Assembly: GCF_000003815.2 (NCBI RefSeq) | Contig: NW_023365851.1 | Coordinates: forward strand, 1 to 26,035 | DNA from: Branchiostoma floridae | Lineage: Eukaryota; Chordata; Leptocardii; Amphioxiformes; Branchiostomatidae | Length of the DNA stretch: 26,035 bases | Direction of reading: 5' to 3' | In this document: positions 20,129-26,035 of the stretch, piece by piece | Numbering within the stretch: the first letter of the stretch is position 1 | Layout of the letters: every line of letters starts with the position of its first letter | Notes under the pieces: model-generated | Database searches by the model: none | Told to the model about the DNA's origin: nothing | The model's input: only the letters and a program-made list of their open reading frames with translations | Program-made: the position numbers and the translations under genes

Positions 20129-20501
20129 CCAAACTTTCGACTGCACAGCATCAGTCTTTGTCAAGGAATGAACAATCCACTGCTGTCGTGACGTCACGTT
20201 ATGCAGATAGAACATGTGACTCTGTGAGCAGTGGATCATAGGTTGCAGAAAGTCTATGGCGCCCATCGTCGACGTCTCTATTTAGGGATGGTTTTAAATC
20301 TCTGATGTAGATGGATTCCTCTAGCAAAAAAAGTCTGATTCTGTGTCCAATATTTTTATATGTCTTTTCTATGCCGTTAGCCACGTGCCGCAAGAGGTAC
20401 GTTCGCGCTTCCAGTGATCTACCGCACAACACAGAACCCAGGACTGTGTACCCCCGACCGGCTGCCGAAATGTGCATGCTAATTTCTTTAGCTATAAACA
20501 A
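20129..20501 (-). pseudogene. Penelope-like/GIY-YIG retroelement C-terminal remnant
   Basis: The - strand frame 20501-20199 contains, at residues 59-92 (20327-20226), LLEESIYIRDLKPSLNRD followed by GRHRLSATYDPLL. This matches the C-terminal pattern 'EA.(F/W/H)IR...P.LNRD.G...L...YD.LL' found on GIY-YIG-type proteins of eukaryotic retroelements. The N-terminal reverse transcriptase and most of the nuclease are absent, so it is a truncated relic. Downstream on the same strand (20165-20129) is TTGACAA, a GACTG...CAGTC hairpin and CGAAAG, resembling a decayed hammerhead core of the kind described for Penelope-like elements. The family assignment is recall-based. Confidence 0.5.
20187..20198. promoter_or_regulatory. 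Palindromic CRE-like site
   Basis: CGTGACGTCACG is a perfect 12-bp palindrome containing TGACGTCA. It sits between ATCCACTGCT and AGCAGTGGAT inverted arms inside the retroelement 3' region, so it may be part of the element and not a host enhancer. Confidence 0.3.
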
Positions 20502-20769
20502 GCTTTCACTAATTTGACGTTTTAGATCAGTTGAGCTGGCTAAAAGGGAATTTCACACCGCTAAAACACGTGTTCCTTGATCAGCCATTTTATTTTTTTT
20601 ACGAACACCCAGGGAACACTCGAGATTTGATATGAATATGAATATGATGCCTGATCCACATTTCGGGTCGCCCATGATGGAAAATGTTAGAAAGGTCACG
20701 CTATAAAATCTACGATAATAGAAAGCGCGGGACAGCCGTTTTGTTTTAATCAATCCCAAATAAGTTGGG
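20502..20769. other. Unassigned DNA next to retroelement remnant
   Basis: No domain or splice-supported exon. The short - strand frame at 20553-20783 has no recognisable content. Confidence 0.35.
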
Positions 20770-20975
20770 GATACGCTTGGCATTCGTCAGAAATGCGACC
20801 ATCATATCAAGTTGGATTCGTCCGGAATTCGATCGAAAGGCGCATGCCTACGCACCTATTCGCAGCAAGAAAATAATGTTACATATTGCATACGCACATA
20901 AAACGCATCGGATGCGCTGGATTCGTTGATCATACGCTAGATGCGCCTCACCCGGTTTCGAAATTTTGAACGTAC
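20770..20975. repeat. CpG-dense segment built of ATTCG/ATGCG/TACGC words
   Basis: About 20 CpG dinucleotides occur in roughly 210 bp, mostly inside the recurring pentamers ATTCG, ATGCG/CGCAT and TACGC, in otherwise AT-rich DNA. The density falls off on both sides. It may be a short repeat element or an unmethylated regulatory patch; no terminal repeats were found. Confidence 0.35.
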
Positions 20976-21479
20976 GGTTGCATATGACAAAATCTTATAA
21001 GGACTCCATACGGACTTGAGTGTACAGTTAGTATACGTTCATGTGAAGGAGTGAAAAAATGTTAATTCGCCGCGTGTAATGTGTAGTTACTTGTTTAGCG
21101 CGGTAATCTGTTGATGCCTTTGTCTTTGTGGGCCATCGTAGTTTTTTCAAGGCTCCGCCCATATCGCCTGTGGCGCTCCAAATATAGATCATCGGGACCG
21201 GTTCTCACGGCCGGGACATAAATATCACTACAGTAGGGCAAGAAAAGTATAATATAAAACGACCATCAAATTGAAAAGTTTAGGAAGTGGGAAATTTCGC
21301 AAAGGCTAAAAATTGCTGGAACACTACAACGTTTACCTGTACAATTTAAGTTTAAATTTTTACACGAAAGAGGAACACATATGGAATGATTGACGTCAGT
21401 CAAGTACAGCGGAAGTCTTTCTTTAGCGTTGGTGACGCTTGAGCATATCTAATACTTGTATAACTGCTGATATGTTAGC
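20976..21479. other. Unassigned DNA upstream of sushi-mucin gene
   Basis: This contains a GC-box-like GGCTCCGCCC near 21151 and a CArG-like CCAAATATAG near 21178, both weak. No gene. Confidence 0.3.
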
Positions 21480-21553
21480 CTGGTATCCAGCCGTATTATA
21501 CCTCCCGAGTCTCTTCTGTCGGAATCGGGAGCTATAATATGGCTGGATACCAG
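21480..21553. mobile_element. Near-perfect 29-bp-arm hairpin (mini foldback element)
   Basis: The left arm 21480-21508 (CTGGTATCCAGCC...CTCCCGA) and right arm 21525-21553 (TCGGGAG...GGCTGGATACCAG) are complementary with two mismatches around a 16-base loop. The outermost 13 bases pair perfectly. This looks like the solo remnant of a MITE or a foldback element. The structure could also form in RNA. Confidence 0.7.
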
Positions 21554-21867
21554 AGTAAAAATATATGTAAACATTAACAACATAAATATATAGAATGATG
21601 ACCCCTTAGATACTGACGGTGTTTTTCAACCACGAAGTTATGTGACCCACGACCTCTAATTTGAGGTAGATAATTTAGAGGCATGACAATGACAGGGCGT
21701 ACCTCCTCAGATTAAGACCTGTCTGTTCATCTCCTCTGAAGAAGTAACTGTCTTTGTGAGAGCGACAAGGTCTATCTTGTCAGCTAGGCCTTACGACTTC
21801 AAGACGTGCGAGAGCTTCTTTTGAGACGACGATCTTTGATCATACTGTTCTGTTGAACTACAACACA

Positions 21868-24800
21868 ATGAAGTTTGCCCTGGGGATAGTCGTCGCACTC
21901 ATGGTAGCTAATTTTAGATCGGGTAAGTACAGATATGACCCTTAGTACCCTTTCCTCAAATTTACTAAAGTCCACCTTGTCTCTAACTGTATCAAACTAT
22001 ATCATATCTTGTCCATTATGTTTGTAGCCTGTTACCAGGAAGGAATGAATAGACTTTAAGACTTGATTAAGGGCGCGGTCACAGAAGTCGTGCGATCGTC
22101 GTACGATTCTGATGCCATAGGATTTCCGGACGGTGACAGAACCAACCACCGACATGGATCACAAACAGCATTTTATGTAATCAAGACAGTTGAACTTTGC
22201 AGAAAACGTACATTCTTGCCCAAAGTTAGCGACAGTACGACGATAGCACGACCTATGTTACCGCGCCCTATGAGAATCATTTAGCATTGTGCCCGAGGGC
22301 GTGGCGTCTAACATATGTGCAGTTACAAACACACATATATATAAACACTGTCCAGCCTGTTCGCTTGACTTTTCCAGTACAAACATGCCTTGCCTTTTCG
22401 TTTGGGTAAAACAGAGTCCCTAATGGTCTCATTGATGAGTTTTTTCTTCACATAGACTTCTATGTTATAATTCGTGGTTTACATGGGCCCGTTTATAATG
22501 AAGCTATGTAAAATAACAGCAGATTTTCTATTCTATGTTGAGCACATTTACCCTATATCATGGGAAAAATTGCCAACGTCAACAATACACAGGTTCTTTT
22601 TATAGCAATACCAAACTACGATTAGTTAATTCCCACAAAAGGCACTTTTAAGTAAGTGTACAACCGGACCACTCAGGCTGTGTACCTCCGACCTAGCGAG
22701 CGGCTGCAAAACCTTACCTGCTAAATTTTTCTCCCCGCTAAAAAAACGCGTCCATGCAGCCGTGTATTTTTTTTTGCCTCGGATCTCGGAGTAATACATC
22801 AATTATGCCGACAATGATCTCCTAATCACTCCCAAACGTCTTCAGGCTATGCATGGTTAAAAGTAAGTTGGAGTGGGCAAGGTCGGCTGTGGTTTGCGGA
22901 TAGCCTGCTTAATTGTGCAAGTTTGCGCCAGCCGAATGTTTTAAATTGTTCGGGAGTGGTTGAAAGCGGTCTTGCATAGATTATGCCAGCGGTGCTCGCT
23001 GACTTCTTCCCTACCTGTACTCCTGTACTACCTGGTATTGCAGGTACGGAGGTAGTACAGGGAACAGTCTACCACCAGACATGCTTACAGCCCCAACTCT
23101 GGCTTCCATTAAGACACTCTTAAAGTAACGGATGGACGGTCATTTTCATAGCAGCTCTCACAGTATTTTTTACCATGACTATGTATGTAAAATTATGCAT
23201 ATAAACTTAATACTAATTTCTCCTATCACCTGGGTATTCGATGATTGGATCATCTCCAATCAGATGTTGGGTTATGTGTTTTCTACTGTGATTCCGTAGT
23301 AGTAGCTAATAGGAATTTCATTTTGGAAGTAAAGTAAAGTTGAGTATTACTAGATAAAATCAGGGCCTAATTTGCATGACTTATGAGCAAATAATACGAA
23401 AGCCTTCTTTGCTAAGATAAGTCTTTTGTGTTCATACCTTGACAAACGTTTCTGTCTTGGTCATTGGCTTCGTATTTTTGATCAATATTCTCTTCAAATT
23501 CTTCAATCTCTGTCGTACCGACTCTTGTTATCCTACCATCCCGACAAAGTTATTTTGGTTGTCTTTTTTACAGGTGCCTCCCGGTATATATTACCTCCTC
23601 CAGGTAAGAAATTATCGAATGAGATCAATAGAAAAATCGATAGCGAAACCTGTATTGCTTTTTTTTTACTCACACACAATACTATAGGGCGAGCGTAATG
23701 GTATATTATTGGGTGCGTGTAGTTTGAAAAAAAGGCTGCATGGAAATCAGTTTGCTAATTTTCGCTAGAATGTGTTTTTCAAGTTACTCACTTGCATTTC
23801 GTTATTGTCAGGTGAACAATGCCCTGCCCTGACGGCACCAGTGAACGGTGTGTTAAATTCCACGGGCTTCCGTCAGTATCAGGATCAGGCCATCTTCACC
23901 TGTAATAGGGGGTACCACCTGGCAGGCCCAAGTAGACTTACCTGCCTTGGGAATGGAGTCTGGAGTGCGCGTCCTCCAACATGCAAGCGTTAGTTAACTT
24001 TTCTCATTATTCGCACACGCCATCCTCCTACGCAGAGACATCCAATGGCGCCAGTAATAAACCGCCTCTTGTCTGTACTCTGCTATCTCAACCGTCACCA
24101 TCAGTTCCTGACCGCCCTGCTTATATTATTAAAAAAATGATAAGGGGATTACCCTTATATATACGAGATCTCCTTTGAAAACTGAATAGCCCGTTCTCTG
24201 ATTCGCTGACAGCTGGTTTCTTGTGACGCCCACAGGAACTGTTGTTGACGGTGGAGATAGCAGAGTACAGACAAGAGGTGGCTCGCTGGTTCCGTTGAAT
24301 GTCTCTGCGTAGGAGATTCTACATGGGCAATCTTTTGAGATCCGTACGCTGTAAGCCTCCGAACAAACTCGCCATCGTAGGGAATCCGATGGATTTTGGA
24401 GCACGCAGACACGCAGTAGAACTTAACGTTTAGGCAAAACTTTGTGTGCTATCGAGCTGCGGATTCACCCCCCCCCCCCCCCCAGAAGAGCCAATAAGGG
24501 CGACGCGCCTGCCCTGTACAGCCTGAACATTTTCAAAAATACGTGGCGGACGTGCCAGCCCACCCACCCCCCCAAACCCGGCGAGATGTGCCCTTAGCTT
24601 TAGGCATATGACAAACTTCAACCGATTAAAAAAGAGTATCTATCAACGGAAGAAGTTATAAATATTCTAAGTATATAGTAATATAGGGGCCTGTATTCTG
24701 TTATGAAAACTCGATGTAAATTTTCGTCTCTGTAAGATAATTTATAGAAAATATTGTTATTCTTCTTAAAGGATTGAAAAAAAAACTCTTTTAATCACTT

Positions 24801-26020
24801 TTTTTACAGCGATCCAATGTCCGGTTCTAAAGGCCCCAGCTTTTGGGTCAATAACTACAATGACAATAATAAAAGTCACCAGGTGTCCAACAACCACTAT
24901 TCCTACAACGGAAGACACCACGGCTCCAACAAGTTCAATCGCTACAACGGAAGTCACCACAGCTCCAACAAGTCCAATTGCTACAACGGAAGTAACCACA
25001 GCTCCAACAAGTCCCATCGCTACAGCCGAAGTCACAACAGCTCTAACAACTCCTATTCCTACAACGGAAGTCACCGCAGCTCCAATAACTCCTATTCCTA
25101 CAACGAAAGTCACCACAGCTCCAACAAGTCCAATCGCTACAACGGAAGTCACCACAGCTCCAACAAGTCCAATCGCTACAACGGAAGTCACCACAGCTCC
25201 AACAAGTTCAATCGCTACAACCGAAGTCACCACAGCTCCAACAAGTCCAATCGCTACAACGGAAATCACCAAAGCTCCAACAAGTCCAATCGCTACAACG
25301 GAAGTCACCACAGCTCCAACAACTCCTATTCCTACAACGGAAGTCACCACAGCTCCAACAACTCCTATTCCTACAACGGAAGTCAACACAGCTCCAACAA
25401 GTCCAATCGGTAAAACGGAAGTCACCACAGCTCCAACAAGTTCAATCGCAACAACGGAAGTCACCGCAGCTCAAACAAGTTCAATCGCTACAACCGAAGT
25501 CACCACAGCTCCAACAACTCCTATTCCTACAAAGGAAGTCACCACAGCTCCAACAAGTCCAATCGCTACAACGGAAGTCACTACAGCTCCAACAAGTTCA
25601 ATCGCTACAACGGAAGTCACCACAGCTCCAACAACTCCTATTCCTACAACGGAAGTCACCACAGCTCCAAGAAGTCCAATCGCTACAACGGAAGTCACCA
25701 CAGCTCCAACAACTCCTATTCCTACAACGCAAGTCACCACAGCTCCAACAACTCCTATTCCTACAACGGAAGTCACCACAGCTCCAACAAGTCCAATCGC
25801 TACAACGGAAGTCACCACAGCTCAAACAAGTTCAATCGCTACAACCGAAGTCACCACAGCTCCAACAAGTCCAATCGCTACAACGGAAATCACCAAAGCT
25901 CCAACAAGTCCAATCGCTACAACGGAAGTCACCACAGCTCCAACAACTCCTATTCCTACAACGGAAGTCACCACAGCTCCAACAACTCCTATTCCTACAA
26001 CGGAAGTCACCACAGCTTGA
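21868..26020 (+). CDS. Secreted sushi (CCP) domain protein with Thr/Pro-rich mucin-like tail
   Basis: Four exons splice in frame at phase 1: 21868-21922, 23574-23603, 23812-23988 and 24810-26020, with donors GTAAGT, GTAAGA and GTTAGT and acceptors TTTTTTACAG, TTGTCAG and TTTTTACAG. The total is 1473 nt, 490 residues plus TGA. Exon 1 gives the signal peptide MKFALGIVVALMVANFRS. Exon 2 is a 30-nt microexon (ASRYILPPP). Exon 3 is one complete sushi domain with Cys32, Cys59, Cys73 and Cys86, Trp79, and an N-S-T glycosylation sequon at 44. Exon 4 opens with the inter-domain linker KPIQC and PVLKAPAFGSI, the start of a second sushi domain, then changes at about residue 103 to 28 tandem 13-residue repeats (consensus VTTAPTSPIATTE) and ends in the 29th. 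These Thr/Ser/Pro repeats are expected to be densely O-glycosylated. No membrane segment or GPI signal is visible. Sushi domains mediate protein binding in complement-like and adhesion proteins; the exact role is unknown. The ATG choice is supported by the signal peptide and phase. Confidence 0.85.
22068..22271. mobile_element. MITE in intron 1 of the sushi-mucin gene
   Basis: Termini AGGGCGCGGTCACAGAAGTC (left) and the complement AGGGCGCGGTAACATAGGTC (right) form inverted repeats of about 35 bp that continue through GTGCGATCGTCGTAC / GTGCTATCGTCGTAC. The element is about 204 bp with no coding capacity. The target duplication is unclear (TA or none). Confidence 0.75.
22272..23573. other. Remainder of intron 1
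   Basis: Intronic by the reconstructed gene model. A small inverted pair CCTGTACTACCT / AGGTAGTACAGG flanks about 23018-23062. No exon-like sequence besides the flanking ones was found; overlapping open frames near 23426-23698 reach into exon 2 but are not separate genes. Confidence 0.5.
24025..24315. mobile_element. Foldback/MITE element in intron 3
   Basis: The arm 24025-24110 and the inverted arm 24233-24315 share CTCCTACGCAGAGACATCCA and TTGTCTGTACTCTGCTATCT, with a 122-base loop. Arms are about 85% complementary by eye. The open frames on the - strand here translate the element. Confidence 0.75.
24468..24483 (+). repeat. Poly-C run (16)
   Basis: A homopolymer run of 16 C within intron 3, followed by a second C-rich patch near 24560-24575. 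Its length is unreliable in sequencing. Confidence 0.9.
24914..26017 (+). repeat. 39-bp coding minisatellite (28 full units)
   Basis: The unit encodes 13 residues and stays in frame throughout. Three variants differ in the middle: A (T-S-P-I-A), S (T-S-S-I-A) and B (T-T-P-I-P). Order from unit 1: S A A B B A A S A A B B A S S B A S B A B B A S A A B B. Units 9-12 and 25-28 match, 624 bp apart, including the rare I-T-K unit. Near-identity at synonymous positions indicates recent spread. Because the unit length is a multiple of three and lacks stops in several frames, long open frames also appear on the opposite strand (24766-25818). Confidence 0.9.
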
Positions 26021-26035
26021 TGTTGGACGTTCACG

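Noticed and set aside
23426-23698. Independent small genes around exon 2
   Set aside because: These frames run through the intron and the 30-nt microexon; the splice signals and phase support the exon instead.
24817-25413. + strand frame with S-H-H-S-S-N-K-S-N-R-Y-N-G repeats
   Set aside because: It is an alternate-frame reading of the same array. It does not match the phase of the upstream sushi exon and stops partway through the array.
24766-25818. Long - strand open frames with hydrophobic V-V-T-S-V-V-A-I-G-L repeats opposite the mucin exon
   Set aside because: They exist because the 39-bp unit is a multiple of three and has no stop on that strand. No start context, splice sites or domain; the + strand frame is joined to a signal peptide and sushi domain in phase.

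Overview
This window looks like nuclear DNA from an invertebrate metazoan. The sequence shows AT-rich intergenic DNA, spliced genes with GT-AG introns, several non-autonomous transposon families, an assembly gap and microsatellites. The mix of tRNA-derived SINEs, a CR1/L2-like LINE 3' end, abundant short inverted-repeat transposons and a sushi-plus-mucin secreted gene fits a lancelet (Branchiostoma), but that species call is inference. There are no bacterial or organellar genes.

Protein-coding content is sparse and lies mainly in the right half. (1) On the + strand, 21868-26020, a four-exon gene reconstructs cleanly: signal peptide, 30-nt microexon, one complete sushi/CCP domain, then a large exon holding the first residues of a second sushi domain that runs into 28 copies of a Thr/Pro-rich 13-residue repeat. 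All junctions are phase 1 and the spliced frame is exactly 490 codons plus stop. (2) On the - strand, 16336-17149, a signal peptide is followed by two homologous acidic, probably helical units, separated by a one-base frameshift. (3) On the - strand, 11998-12102, there is a terminal coding exon (34 codons plus stop) with a strong acceptor. It may belong to gene 2 or to an unseen gene. Weaker exon or promoter candidates lie at 1010-1140, 2049-2421 and 2900-4300.

Layout. 1-254: SINE-like copy with (CAAA)n tail. 255-2050: mostly unassigned. 2049-2425: promoter-like. 2430-4300: short repeats and a cluster of consensus splice donors on the - strand. 5053-5687: a 101-bp direct repeat pair. 5700-7600: unassigned. 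7630-8010: second SINE copy. 9250-11754: two copies of a roughly 730-bp inverted-repeat transposon facing each other around a (CA)n tract and a 774-bp N gap. 11998-12549: terminal exon and reverse SINE. 13140-14063: piggyBac-like MITE with TTAA. 14638-14893: a dense regulatory cluster with two CRE sites, five nuclear-receptor half-sites and a TATA box. 15040-16259: microsatellite and tRNA-like SINE heads. 17527-18880: a diverged segmental duplication. 18930-19079: LINE 3' end. 19083-19910: 86-bp satellite. 20129-20501: Penelope-like GIY-YIG remnant with a decayed hammerhead-like motif. 21480-21553: near-perfect hairpin. The sushi-mucin gene carries two further MITEs in its introns.

The genes are not obviously linked in a pathway. 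Both confident genes encode small secreted proteins with internal repeats. The most distinctive features are the sushi domain interrupted by a mucin array, the frameshifted two-unit secreted protein, and the nuclear-receptor/CRE/TATA cluster.
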